DNA of 64,000 nucleotides from Ignavibacteriota bacterium (GTDB lineage: Bacteria; Bacteroidota; Ignavibacteria; UBA10030), in NCBI GenBank assembly GCA_003170475.1, contig PMZI01000081.1:56057-120056 (forward strand). The letters are read 5' to 3'. How positions within the stretch are numbered: position 1 is the first letter of the stretch; each line of letters starts with the position of its first letter. A model generated the notes under the pieces. That model was not told the origin of the DNA. It was given only the letters and a program-made list of their open reading frames with translations, and did not search any database. The position numbers and the translations under genes are program-made. Positions 17,801 through 26,214 of this stretch are shown here, in pieces.

Positions 17801-19617
17801 TTGATCTTGGCGACGGGGTGTTGGGATTGCTTTGTCCGGATGCCTTGGATTTGCTCGACATGAGGGATACATGGGGAAAGCAGATCGTCGAAAAGACGAA
17901 CCCGGCCAGCGGACCGGATCTCTTCCGGCACATCGCATGGCAGATGACAGGGAACAAGGCGTTCCTCGAAAACTATTACACCGAACAAATTGAAGAGACG
18001 GCTCTTCGCGAATACATCAACACGGAAGGTTCCCTTTGGAGTGATCGTGTGTACGCAGCCAACCGTGAGCTGCAGCGATCGAGACTAGGTGGCGTTGCGT
18101 TAGTGCGGGGGGCCATTCACAGCGGTCACAGCGTGAGCTGGAGATTCAAGGCGCCAGCCAAAGACGAAAGTGCAGCAATCCTTGTGCAAAAAGCAACACC
18201 TTCGGAACTCAAGATCATTGCCTTCGCCCTGGACGCGAAGCCCGTTAATGTGACGATGACAGCCTGGGGCATCGAGCCCGGAGTGTGGGAGATTGTGCAG
18301 GGAATCGATACGAATGGAGATGAGAAGGCCGATACGGTTCTTTCAAAACGGACGGTCGCGCTGGAGAGAAGCAAGAGCATAGACCTGACATTCGATCCGC
18401 GCAAAACCACCATACTCACGATGCAACTCTTGTCGAAGTCGACTCCCTATGCCCAGCGGCCGGATCTTGGAATCAGCAAGGAAGACATTGTGTTGAAGGA
18501 AAACATGATTCACGTGAGAGTGCACAGTCTCGGTTCAGTTACTGCTCCGGCGACGAAAGTGGCACTGCTGGAGAATGGGAAGACCATCGCCATCGCCCCG
18601 GTACCTGAGCTGCAGGCCCCCAACGATCTCCTGCCGAAATTCGCCGATATCCTGCTTCCGGTTCCACCGAGCGCTCATCTGCAGAAGTGCAGCGTTCAGG
18701 TCGATCCGGAGAAGAAGCTGAACGAAATCACTTTTATGAATAACACCATAGATCTCAACGGGAGCTTTGACATGAGTTCGAATTCACAGGACAAGAAACG
18801 GGCAGACCAGATTGGCACGCCGAAGATGCAACCGAGGCCGGAGCATATTGCATTCAATGTGAAAGATCCGGCAGCGGTGGCGAAATGGTACGGCGAACAT
18901 CTGGGCATGAAGATCATCCGGAAGAGTCCTCCGCCGGCGAACACCCATTTCATCGCCGATTCTGCAGTCAACATGATGCTCGAGCTGTACAACAACCCGA
19001 GCGTCCCTGTCCCCGACTACAGCTCCTGGAGTCACATGTCGCTGCATCTCGCGTTCATGGTTGACGACGTGAAAGCAATTCGGGATTCTCTCCGTGCCGC
19101 CGGTGCGACGCTGGTCGAAGACGTGACAACGACTCCCATTGGTGACCAGGTCCTGATGATGCGAGATCCCTGGGGCCTGTCTATCCAGTTCGTGAAGCGT
19201 ATTGCGCCCATGTTGAAACCCACAGGTCTGCGTTTTGAACACCTTGCACTCAACGTTCCGGATCCGCAGAGCATGACGAACTGGTATTTCGAGAACATGG
19301 GAATGAAAGTGATCCGCAAAGGCACACCGCCAACCTACACGAACTTCATCGCAGACGCCGGAGGTAACATGATGATGGAGTTGTTCCACAATAGCGCATT
19401 TCCGATGCTCGATCTTTCGAAGGTTCCCCATCTCGCACTTCACTTCGCCTTCATCCTGGACGATGTTCGCTCCATCCGCACGAATCTGATCGGTGCCGGA
19501 GCAACGCTGGCGGAAGAGTTTCGAGAGACCAATGCAGGGGATCAGGTTCTTGTGCTGCGTGATCCGTGGGGACTGGCGATCCAGTTCATTAAACGCGGCG
19601 AACAGATGCTGAAATAG
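14887..19617 (+). CDS. Giant exported LamG / alpha-toroid / CARDB / tandem-VOC protein
   Basis: A 1576-residue protein. Order seen: signal peptide (1-33); LamG sandwich (~35-250; GTLSFFWRSRE, WIHLALAWDETSGIRFYVNG); beta-rich middle; a large helical region (~640-1080) with repeated helix pairs and GELGGGLSDDDDLTNCWPG, HAHEEGIEAQ and EYINTEGSLWSDRV, resembling alpha/alpha-toroid carbohydrate-active enzymes; a CARDB-like sandwich (~1192-1292; PDLGISKEDI, VHSLGSVTAPATKVAL, NNTIDL); then two VOC/glyoxalase-fold domains (~1316-1440 and ~1452-1570), each ending DPWGL(S/A)IQF. An in-frame ATG stands at about 18772, just before the VOC part. Substrate is unknown; a polysaccharide or glycan role is plausible. 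The VOC fusion is odd (see findings). Confidence 0.8.
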   Translation: MNRLLHCLRNPLALAFCAFVLVMACSLPSVIAQQKQEPGLLFYLSGSQGFKADYSAGGKADPNFLRDVKIIPNGAKGPGFECANDQLFSYWAPGNIYAERGTLSFFWRSRETVGKTEFPIFRVGFADHSSWDMVWLRFDYNGHGFDAFVTDANLARVRVSCTMAPFPKPDSWIHLALAWDETSGIRFYVNGKLAAKKDSVVVLSTGLDQFGPHSRIISPTQVQSAYNFQRGGDIDEIRIYDRMLSDGNILRLSKGDDSGKVPELARTLSNPQWRAEWRLRYGWNREGDVPPYVDQPATRVRKVEIQDVYDLKRWWWKATDGIRETTWPGVYNRSRLPGRNDYFQLPDWDCYSLSGKAVTFFMPDEPWNHLEISGAAWGTMSLVASGKDGAGTILFERAKGQEKTFHRLAEPLRGKKIQFTNVEQEVPIGELSAYYVDAGKEPTGSCVVSYSLSSVSLGLMDQVKPLVDFIDGRYSPDEQSTMIAVPAALPQVKHSAMSRSLPLVHILVPYDSRIGTAFNSLDSSYSWQNIDGGLDGIAIDLPAMKLKPTHGQFVPMNIQIKDPNWPARNMLDFSFSVKPGEARTLWLDTRDRILAKGKSLYLTIASASPEFAPQILEGAQIRLIFKPTKEAFREHVQDRFTQVRDNFANWVEERASDPRLNLYNRLMSDLKDLLTVDPKHYPGQSYWYDLDHSHSKPAFVQTACPDGIPLWAFRQVEDLRYFNRFVTWWIDKRQIENGELGGGLSDDDDLTNCWPGAALMGAEPDKIRTAVLKLLDAIYDQGMFTNGLSSIQTDGLHAHEEGIEAQTQAMLVDYGSPKQVERIMETVKALDERLIQKNNVGHRHFRSSYFSGTKLADEGVWEWSLQPQEFLLLQPVLTLAEFNGNARARQLAIDVADGLLAHARKDENGKIVIDYQINFSTDASRPSPLGSKGMLASSMGDGATISTSSAGLQLLWVVYRMTGEKKYLQPLLDLGDGVLGLLCPDALDLLDMRDTWGKQIVEKTNPASGPDLFRHIAWQMTGNKAFLENYYTEQIEETALREYINTEGSLWSDRVYAANRELQRSRLGGVALVRGAIHSGHSVSWRFKAPAKDESAAILVQKATPSELKIIAFALDAKPVNVTMTAWGIEPGVWEIVQGIDTNGDEKADTVLSKRTVALERSKSIDLTFDPRKTTILTMQLLSKSTPYAQRPDLGISKEDIVLKENMIHVRVHSLGSVTAPATKVALLENGKTIAIAPVPELQAPNDLLPKFADILLPVPPSAHLQKCSVQVDPEKKLNEITFMNNTIDLNGSFDMSSNSQDKKRADQIGTPKMQPRPEHIAFNVKDPAAVAKWYGEHLGMKIIRKSPPPANTHFIADSAVNMMLELYNNPSVPVPDYSSWSHMSLHLAFMVDDVKAIRDSLRAAGATLVEDVTTTPIGDQVLMMRDPWGLSIQFVKRIAPMLKPTGLRFEHLALNVPDPQSMTNWYFENMGMKVIRKGTPPTYTNFIADAGGNMMMELFHNSAFPMLDLSKVPHLALHFAFILDDVRSIRTNLIGAGATLAEEFRETNAGDQVLVLRDPWGLAIQFIKRGEQMLK

Positions 19618-19693
19618 ACTATCGTTTTGGAAAAGCGACCACTTGTGCGTAAATTACATATGTGTCGGCTTGCTGAATAACGCTTTTTGCGGT

Positions 19694-19715
19694 GCCATCC
19701 GATGAATCGGATGGC
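19694..19715. other. Inverted repeat, possible weak terminator
   Basis: GCCATCCGAT and ATCGGATGGC form a perfect 10-bp inverted repeat around two bases, 76 bases after the VOC protein stop, followed by TCAGTTT. It might end that transcript; the T-run is poor. A GAAGGGGTCCCTTTGGGAA segment at 19739-19757 resembles the dispersed repeats at 44201 and 47951. Confidence 0.4.
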
Positions 19716-19857
19716 TCAGTTTCAACAAAACCCGCCCCGAAGGGGTCCCTTTGGGAAAGGGTTTCGCGGTTTCGGAGTCGTCGACTTCAGTCGATGATGA
19801 CCATTGTCCGACGGCTCCTGGAGACATCTTCTCACAAATCATGAAGAATGGTTGTCC

Positions 19858-20505
19858 ATGATCAAAGCTGTCTTATTCGACCTCGATGGCGTGCTTGTTT
19901 CTACCGATGAGTATCATTATCGTTCCTGGCTCAAGCTCTCGGAAGAGGAAGGCTTTGATTTCTTTGACCATGAGTTCAATCACCAGTTCCGCGGTGTAGC
20001 ACGAATGGAATGTGTGGAGATCCTGACACGGGCCTCAGGCAGGAGCTACACTTTGGAACAAAAAGAGGAAATCGCCGACAGGAAGAACAGGTATTTTGCG
20101 GAGTCGTTGGCCTCGGTGACGCCTGATGAGCTTCTCCCGGGGGCTCTTGCTGCTCTCCAGGAGCTCAATCGGCGCGGCATCAAGATCGCTGTGGCTTCCA
20201 ACAGCCGCAATGCCAAGTCCATCATCAAACAGGTTGGCATTGAGCAATATCTGGATGCCATTGTTGACGGGCATGAGATCGAGAATTCCAAGCCGGACCC
20301 GGAGGTCTTCCTCCTTGCCGCGAAAAGCGTGGGCGTGATGCCTGCTCAGTGCATCGTTGTGGAGGATGCCATCGCTGGCCTTGAAGCAGCCAGGCGGGCG
20401 GGCATGAAAGCGCTCGGCATCGGCACACGTGAACGACTCCCCAACGCAGACATCGTTGTTCCAGATCTGGCCGCAATCTCAATCGATCAACTTTTGTCGC
20501 TCTGA
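19858..20505 (+). CDS. HAD-family beta-phosphoglucomutase-like phosphatase
   Basis: Start at ATG 19858; an upstream extension has no family similarity. The 215-residue product has the HAD motif I VLFDLDGVLVST with catalytic Asp8/Asp10, the beta-PGM cap signature FRGVARMECVEIL, motif II VASNS, a Lys in motif III and motif IV ENSKPDPEVFL with VVEDAIAGLEAARRAGM. This is closest to beta-phosphoglucomutase, which interconverts beta-glucose 1- and 6-phosphate, although related sugar-phosphate phosphatases look similar. The nearby RhaT-type transporter and large secreted carbohydrate-like protein fit a sugar-use locus. Confidence 0.82.
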   Translation: MIKAVLFDLDGVLVSTDEYHYRSWLKLSEEEGFDFFDHEFNHQFRGVARMECVEILTRASGRSYTLEQKEEIADRKNRYFAESLASVTPDELLPGALAALQELNRRGIKIAVASNSRNAKSIIKQVGIEQYLDAIVDGHEIENSKPDPEVFLLAAKSVGVMPAQCIVVEDAIAGLEAARRAGMKALGIGTRERLPNADIVVPDLAAISIDQLLSL

Positions 20506-20612
20506 GTCGGATCTCTGCTCTGCGAACGATGCGTTGCTCACCGGTTTCCTCAGTACCGCTTCTATTTTCTGCACGTCGATTTCATCTGGAACAAGCGAGG
20601 GAGGGTTCCTGC

Positions 20613-21914
20613 TTGAAAAGAATCGTCTTCATCTTCGTATCGATCTTCCTGATCGTATCCCCGTTCCATGCACAAGAGAAAGTCCATCAATCCGCTCAGC
20701 TTCAGCTCGCATCTCCGGAATCCCAGGGGTTTACCCCTGATCGTCTGCAGAGAATAGACAAAGTGCTGCAAGAGTATGTCAATAAGGGGTTGATAGCGGG
20801 GGCGTCGGCCATCGTCGCTCGGAACGGATCTATCGTCTATTACAAAGCGGTTGGCTACGATGACATCGCAACGAAGTCACCTGCAAAGAAAGATGCCATT
20901 TTCCGGATTGCCTCCCAGACGAAATCGGTTACAAGCGTTGCTGTGATGATGCTCTATGAAGAAGGCAAGTTCCTCCTGGATGACCCCATATCGAAGTACA
21001 TACCCGAATTCAAAGACCCGAAAGTAATCGACAAGTTCAACGACGCCGATACGACGTACACAACGGTGAAGGCAAAGAGAGAAATCACCATCCGCGATCT
21101 GCTGACCCATACTTCGGGCATCGGCTATCCTGACATTGGCAGCAAGTCGATGAAAGCCATGTACTCCAAAGCGAAGATCATTTCGGGAATCGACGCCGAC
21201 ACGTCCAGGCTCGGACCCATGATGAAGAAACTGGGATCTCTCCCTTTGTTCCATCAGCCGGGGGAACGCTTCACGTATGGATTGAGTATTGATGTGCTGG
21301 GATATCTGGTGGAAGTGGTCTCCGGCATGAGTCTCGATGAGTTCTTTCACAAGCGGTTGTTCAAGCCTTTGGGGATGAACGATACTTATTTCTTCCTTCC
21401 CAAAAACAAACAAGCGAGGCTCTGGACTCTGTCTTCGGAGGATTCTCTGAAACATCTGATGGATGCAAAAGACAAACGAAGTGTTGTCAGTGATCATAAT
21501 CCGGACTATCCCAATTCAGAGGGCACATATTTTTCCGGCGGCTCGGGACTTTGCTCGACAGCATACGACTATGCAATATTCCTGCAGATGATGCTCAACG
21601 GCGGCAGGTACAACGGTGCAAGGATACTGAGCAGTAACACCGTTCGAATGATGACGATGAATCAAATCGGCGATTTGTCCCTCTACAATGGAAATGCGAA
21701 ATTCGGATTGGGATTTGCCGTCGTCACCGAGCTTGGAGGTTCCAAGCTCCCGACTCCGGTTGGCACATTCTTCTGGAGCGGGGTCTTTGGCTCCAGTTAT
21801 TGGGTTGATCCGAAAGAACACATCGTCGCTCAGCTTGTCCTCCAGCAGTATCCTTCTCGACGCGGAGATCTCGCAGAGAAATTCAAGGTGCTGGTGTATC
21901 AGGCACTACGGTAG
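20613..21914 (+). CDS. Serine beta-lactamase-like hydrolase (class C/esterase family), exported
   Basis: The start is TTG 20613, preceded by GAGGGAGGG and giving a clean signal peptide (KRIVFIFVSIFLIVSPFHAQ). The 433-residue protein has the beta-lactamase/transpeptidase fold: S-x-x-K in IASQTKSVTSVAV, HTSGIGYPD, and YGLSIDVLGYLVEVVSGM supplying the Tyr motif, then a late GGSGLCSTAYDYAIFLQMML. These enzymes act as esterases, D-amino-acid amidases or peptidases; only some are beta-lactamases. A second, different member is at 23274, with a sugar transporter between them. Confidence 0.88.
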   Translation: MKRIVFIFVSIFLIVSPFHAQEKVHQSAQLQLASPESQGFTPDRLQRIDKVLQEYVNKGLIAGASAIVARNGSIVYYKAVGYDDIATKSPAKKDAIFRIASQTKSVTSVAVMMLYEEGKFLLDDPISKYIPEFKDPKVIDKFNDADTTYTTVKAKREITIRDLLTHTSGIGYPDIGSKSMKAMYSKAKIISGIDADTSRLGPMMKKLGSLPLFHQPGERFTYGLSIDVLGYLVEVVSGMSLDEFFHKRLFKPLGMNDTYFFLPKNKQARLWTLSSEDSLKHLMDAKDKRSVVSDHNPDYPNSEGTYFSGGSGLCSTAYDYAIFLQMMLNGGRYNGARILSSNTVRMMTMNQIGDLSLYNGNAKFGLGFAVVTELGGSKLPTPVGTFFWSGVFGSSYWVDPKEHIVAQLVLQQYPSRRGDLAEKFKVLVYQALR

Positions 21915-21979
21915 CCTCACGGTGTCACTTGCCTTCTCGAGGCATTCTGGCTGATTGCTCTTAACAAGGAGATCGTCAC

Positions 21980-23083
21980 GTGAATTCAAATCCGTTTCTT
22001 GGTGTGGTTTTTCACTGGCTTGGCGGCCTGGCTTCCGGCAGTTTCTACGTGCCGTATCGCGGTGTGAAGAAATGGTCGTGGGAAGTCTACTGGCTCGTCG
22101 GAGGTTTTTTTAGCTGGATTCTTGCCCCGTGGATTTTGGCTTCCATCAACACGAACGATTTGTTGGCGGTGCTCGGCGAGGCGCCGGCAAAAAGCATCCT
22201 GTGGGCCTATTTCTGGGGTACGATGTGGGGGCTTGGAGGACTGACGTTTGGTCTCACGATGCGGTACCTTGGGCTTTCGCTGGGAATGGGCGTGGCACTG
22301 GGCTATTGTGCTGCCTTCGGAACGCTTATGCCTCCTATCTTTCACGGAGAATTTGTCGACAAGGTGCTCGGGACTTCATCGGGGCAGGTGATTCTTCTTG
22401 GTGTGGGGATCTGCCTGCTCGGTATCGCAATTGCGGGACTGGCGGGAAGGTCGAAAGAGCGGGAGATGACGGAGGAGCAGAAGAAGGAGACTATTAAAGA
22501 GTTCAACTTCACGAAAGGCATCCTCGTCGCAACGTTTTCCGGCGTGATGAGTGCAAGCTTCGCCTATGGGCTTGACGCAGCAACCCCCATCGCTGAGATC
22601 TCGTTGAGACATGGTACGACGGCTCTTTGGTCGGGACTGCCCAAGTTATGTGTCGTTCTTCTCGGCGGTTTCACAACGAATTTCATCTGGTGCGTGATCC
22701 TGAATGTCAAGAACCGGTCCGGCTATCAGTATTTCAGTTCGACGCTGCGAAAGGACGATCCGAACGCTGGAAACGGAACGGTGAACCCTCGTGTGCCGAT
22801 GCTCAACAACTACTTCTTCAGTGCGCTCGCAGGTGTCACGTGGTACTTTCAGTTCTTCTTTTACACGATGGGCGAGTCTCAGATGGGAGAGTACAAATTC
22901 TCGAGCTGGACGATCCATATGGCCAGCATCATCATCTTCAGCTCCCTGTGGGGCATCGCTCTCCACGAGTGGCGGGGGAGCAGCGTCTCCACCAAAACGA
23001 AACTGGCGATCGGACTTGGCACGCTCGTTGTTTCGACGCTCGTCGTCGGATACGGAAACTATCTCGGCGTGGCACCGCACTAG
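21980..23083 (+). CDS. rhaT: L-rhamnose/H+ symporter RhaT-family protein
   Basis: A 367-residue, about ten-helix membrane protein with GTG start after AAGGAGATCGTCAC. Family features include GVVFHWLGGLASGSFYVPYRGVK at the start, FWGTMWGLGGLTFGLTMRYLG, GYCAAFGTLMPP, ATFSGVMSASFAYG and FFFYTMGESQMG near the end; these closely follow the RhaT family. It would import L-rhamnose (or a related deoxysugar) across the inner membrane. Rhamnose isomerase/kinase genes are not in the window, so substrate rests on family similarity. Confidence 0.88.
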   Translation: MNSNPFLGVVFHWLGGLASGSFYVPYRGVKKWSWEVYWLVGGFFSWILAPWILASINTNDLLAVLGEAPAKSILWAYFWGTMWGLGGLTFGLTMRYLGLSLGMGVALGYCAAFGTLMPPIFHGEFVDKVLGTSSGQVILLGVGICLLGIAIAGLAGRSKEREMTEEQKKETIKEFNFTKGILVATFSGVMSASFAYGLDAATPIAEISLRHGTTALWSGLPKLCVVLLGGFTTNFIWCVILNVKNRSGYQYFSSTLRKDDPNAGNGTVNPRVPMLNNYFFSALAGVTWYFQFFFYTMGESQMGEYKFSSWTIHMASIIIFSSLWGIALHEWRGSSVSTKTKLAIGLGTLVVSTLVVGYGNYLGVAPH

Positions 23084-23112
23084 CGCGATGCCGGAATATC
23101 GTGCCGCGAGGA

Positions 23113-23213
23113 ACATGTCGTCCCGAAACGTTCTTGTAAGGGACCTCGATTGGAGACACCGAGCAAAAGTCCCGATCAGAAAAGTATCGGGACAGGCATC
23201 TCGGGGTGACTTA
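23113..23213 (-). repeat. Solitary, inverted copy of the 41-kb repeat family
   Basis: Read on the minus strand this intergenic block gives GTCACCCCGAGATGCC, then GAGGTCCC and TTTCGGGACGACATG in the same order as the units at 40741-42133, with an extra small hairpin (GTCCCGAT/ATCGGGAC, 23169-23193) inside. It shows that this repeat also occurs alone, without a nuclease gene. Confidence 0.8.
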
Positions 23214-23273
23214 CTTGGCTTGTCAACAGGCCTCATCATATGATAAGAACCCATGCCAGTGAAAGGCTCAATA

Positions 23274-24851
23274 ATGAAAACACTTCGGATAACCCGTTCT
23301 CTCTTTGTTTCCGTAGCGTCTCTCCTTGGTGTGTTCATCCTCAATGCTCAAACACAGCCAAAGAACCTGGACGCCTACGTTGAGAGTGTTCAGAAAGCAT
23401 TCGAGGTTCCGGGCATCGCGCTGGCCATCGTCAAGGATGGCAAGGTCGTCGTCGCTAAGGGCTATGGTATTCGAAAGTTGGGCGAGGCTGCAAAAGTGGA
23501 TGAGCACACGACGTTTGGAATCGCGTCCAATTCAAAAGCCTTCACAGCAACGGCGCTGGGAATTCTTGTCGAGGAGGGGAAACTCGAATGGGACGCTCCC
23601 GTTTTTCGATACCTTCCATGGTTTCGGCTCTCGGACCCATACGTGACCCGGGAGATGACGGTGAGGGATCTGCTGGTTCACAGAAGCGGACTGGGTCTGG
23701 GCGCAGGTGATCTTCTCTGGTGGCCCCCCTCAACATACAACCGTAAGGAAATCGCAAGACGGCTTCAGTTTATTCCGCTCGCAACAAGCTTCCGCAGTAC
23801 GTATGCCTATGACAATGTGCTCTACTTGGTTGCCGGTGAGTTGATAGAGGCCGTCAGCGGGCAGACGTGGGAGGATTTTGTCGCCACGCGGATCCTCGCC
23901 AAAGTTGGGATGGCGGATAGCAAGCCCAGGCATTCCGATGCAACGGGGGAGGGAAATATCGCCGCAACACATGCCCGCATCGACGGCAACGTGCGCCCGG
24001 TGAATCCGTTTGCGAGTGACAACACAAATCCGGCTGGCGGGATCAATGCAAGCGCCCGGGACATGGCGAAGTGGCTCATCACTCAGCTCGACTCCGGTCG
24101 GGTTGCGGACGGGACCAGGCTCTTTTCCCGTCAGACATCCGCGCAGCTTTGGAGAGTAGTCACTCCTCTCCCGATTGGCAATCCTCCGCCGGAACTTGCC
24201 CCACTGAGAGCGAATTTCAGCGGTTATGCCCTCGGGTTTGAGGTTCGTGATTACCATGGGTACAAGCTGGTCCAGCACACGGGTGGATTGCCGGGGTACG
24301 TTTCCAAAGTCGCAATGATTCCGGAACTCAAAATCGGTGTTGCCGTGCTGACGAATCAGGAAGCAGGAGCAGCGTTTGAGTCGATCGTGTATTTCGTTCT
24401 CGATCATTATCTGGGTGCACCAAAGATGGACTGGCTGGCAGCCTACAAGTCTCGATACGACGGCCAGGTTTCGATGCTCGCGCAGATGGAGAAGCAGACA
24501 CTTTCCAAAAGAGATACATCAATGCGTCCGCCGCTCCCCCTGGCGTCGTACGCCGGAACGTACACTGATGCGTGGTATGGCGATGTAACCGTAGGCTTCG
24601 AAGAGGGCAAGCTCGCCATTCAGTTTGACCACACACCATCACTTTCGGGTGACCTTGAATACTGGCAATACGATACTTTCATCGCAAAATGGCGGGACCG
24701 GGAGTTACGCGCTGACGCCTTCGTCACATTTTTCCTCAATCCCGACGGCACCATCGACCAGGTAAAAATGAAAGCAGTCTCTCCCGCTACCGATTTCAGC
24801 TTCGATTTTCAGGATCTTCTGTTGAAGCCCGTGAAGCGGGGGGCGCGATAG
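23274..24851 (+). CDS. Exported serine beta-lactamase-like hydrolase with C-terminal DUF3471-type domain
   Basis: Start at ATG 23274, seven bases after AAAGG; ATG 23253 is an alternative. After a signal peptide (LFVSVASLLGVFILNAQ) the protein has the catalytic S-x-x-K in GIASNSKAFTATAL, HRSGLGLGAGD, a Y-x-N in YAYDNVLYLVAGELI, and the late HTGGLPGYVSKV motif (H-x-G in place of K-T-G). Residues ~410-525 form a lipocalin-like beta-domain of DUF3471 type (LASYAGTYTDAWYGDVTV). Proteins with this architecture are often peptidases or esterases. It is only distantly similar to the hydrolase at 20613. Confidence 0.88.
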   Translation: MKTLRITRSLFVSVASLLGVFILNAQTQPKNLDAYVESVQKAFEVPGIALAIVKDGKVVVAKGYGIRKLGEAAKVDEHTTFGIASNSKAFTATALGILVEEGKLEWDAPVFRYLPWFRLSDPYVTREMTVRDLLVHRSGLGLGAGDLLWWPPSTYNRKEIARRLQFIPLATSFRSTYAYDNVLYLVAGELIEAVSGQTWEDFVATRILAKVGMADSKPRHSDATGEGNIAATHARIDGNVRPVNPFASDNTNPAGGINASARDMAKWLITQLDSGRVADGTRLFSRQTSAQLWRVVTPLPIGNPPPELAPLRANFSGYALGFEVRDYHGYKLVQHTGGLPGYVSKVAMIPELKIGVAVLTNQEAGAAFESIVYFVLDHYLGAPKMDWLAAYKSRYDGQVSMLAQMEKQTLSKRDTSMRPPLPLASYAGTYTDAWYGDVTVGFEEGKLAIQFDHTPSLSGDLEYWQYDTFIAKWRDRELRADAFVTFFLNPDGTIDQVKMKAVSPATDFSFDFQDLLLKPVKRGAR

Positions 24852-25207
24852 CTCCTTGTCGGTGTCATCAGTAGAGCGAATGACACCCCCCCCCGCCCGA
24901 CTGCCCGCCATTTTTGCATCATCGTGGTCTGGCGGGGGCGGGTCTGCTCCCCTCTCGCAACCCTCTTCCCCCCCACGAGAGGGGACGCTTAGAGCAGGAG
25001 TTAGAATGACGGCGATGACCCGAGCTTAATCAGTCCCCTCTAGTGTGTAGGCTTGGGCGTAGGAGAGAGGGGACTCAGGGGTGTGTGCTTTGTCGAACGC
25101 AACGGTCTGCCAGCCCCCTTCTCATTGCGGGAGTCCTGCAAAAATAGTATCTTTACTTGCGTAAAGTGCTTCCCGTCTGATCACCAATCCCCATCGAGGA
25201 GAAAGCA
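24852..25207. repeat. Solitary copies of the DUF559-associated repeat, no gene
   Basis: A block at 24884-24957 is the reverse complement, almost base for base, of the ~72-bp G-rich blocks at 34923-34995 and 35919-35992. A plus-strand piece at about 25031-25090 carries the CCCCTCT...AGAGAGGGGAC hairpin of the same family. An 8-bp inverted repeat (GGTGTCAT/ATGACACC, 24861-24887) lies just after the hydrolase stop. The last ~60 bases hold the AGGAGAAAG ribosome site of the SPFH gene. Confidence 0.8.
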
Positions 25208-26185
25208 ATGGAGTTCTTCGTCGCAGTCGTTCTTCTGGTCATCGCGGTTTTCGCATTTGAGTATCGGTTCCGGAAACCGGACTACCTTGTTCTGTACGAA
25301 CATCGGGGCAGCCTGGCCTTGCGGAAAGGCTTGCTCTACCCGCGCCATTTCAGCCTTCCCATACGGCGGACGACGCACTCGCTGCAAATGACGGTGGACG
25401 CCTCCTCGAAAGGCAATCTCGAAGTCAAGGTGAAGCTGGGAGTCACGGTGGCGGCGAGCCTCGAGAACCTCTCGGCGCTCATCCGCGTTGGCGGCTGGAG
25501 CGCTGATGCCGTCGCGAGAGCAGCGAAAGACCTGGAGTCGGTTCTTCAGGGGAACGTTAAATCGTACACCGAACTGCACGGGATCGAAAGCCTCTCTTCG
25601 GAGAAGATTCACGAGTATTTGAATCAAAAGCTTCCCGTGAGTAAAGCGTCGCTCGGTCTGGAAGTGATTTCGCTGACCATCCTTTCGTTCGAGCCTGTAA
25701 ATCCCCAGATCTCGGAAGCGCTCAGGCAGCAGGAGCATGCCCGCATTCTTGAGCAAACCGAATCGCTGAATCAGAAGGCACGCATCGCAGCTGCAAAATC
25801 GAAATTGAGAGCTGATGAGGAAATCGCTCTGCTTGAACATGAACTCGAACTCAAGAAGCATGAGCTGACGAAGAGTCAGCTTGAGCGCGAATCGGTGCTT
25901 GCCGATATCCGTGTGAATGAAGAACTGAAGCGCAGCCGCAAGAAGCTCGAGTATGACAAAGAAGAGCTCGACATGCTGAGAAGCAGTCCCGAGCTTCTCA
26001 TGCTCACCCCGCAGGCGGCTCGACTCGCCGAAGCGAGCCAGGGTCTTAAAAACGCGCGTACCATCGTATCGCTTTCTCCGCAGGATGTGTCGCAGGGGTC
26101 CGAATTGCTTGGCACATTGCAGCGGATGCTGCTGGGTGCGATGGAAAGCTATCGGGCAGACGCAAAGAAGCCGAAAACGAAATAA
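25208..26185 (+). CDS. SPFH/band-7-like membrane protein with coiled coil
   Basis: A 325-residue protein with an excellent ribosome site (AGGAGAAAGCA). Residues 1-18 are one hydrophobic segment; ~20-165 look like a band-7/prohibitin domain (YLVLYEHRGSLALRKGLL, VKLGVTVAASLENLSALI, GLEVISLTILSFEPVNPQI); ~165-260 are a long charged coiled coil (EQTESLNQKARIAAAKSKL and onward), then a short Gln/Met-rich tail. SPFH proteins form membrane rings or scaffolds. It is 29 bases upstream of the giant PLP-domain gene and presumably co-transcribed; no NfeD-type partner is present. Family assignment is from pattern, not search. Confidence 0.7.
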   Translation: MEFFVAVVLLVIAVFAFEYRFRKPDYLVLYEHRGSLALRKGLLYPRHFSLPIRRTTHSLQMTVDASSKGNLEVKVKLGVTVAASLENLSALIRVGGWSADAVARAAKDLESVLQGNVKSYTELHGIESLSSEKIHEYLNQKLPVSKASLGLEVISLTILSFEPVNPQISEALRQQEHARILEQTESLNQKARIAAAKSKLRADEEIALLEHELELKKHELTKSQLERESVLADIRVNEELKRSRKKLEYDKEELDMLRSSPELLMLTPQAARLAEASQGLKNARTIVSLSPQDVSQGSELLGTLQRMLLGAMESYRADAKKPKTK

Positions 26186-26214
26186 CTTCCCGGCGCAGAA
26201 GGTTCCGGGCAAAG

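Noticed and set aside
24861..24887. Intrinsic terminator after the hydrolase gene
   Set aside because: The 8-bp inverted repeat is followed by a C-run, not T; it may be the edge of the adjoining repeat.
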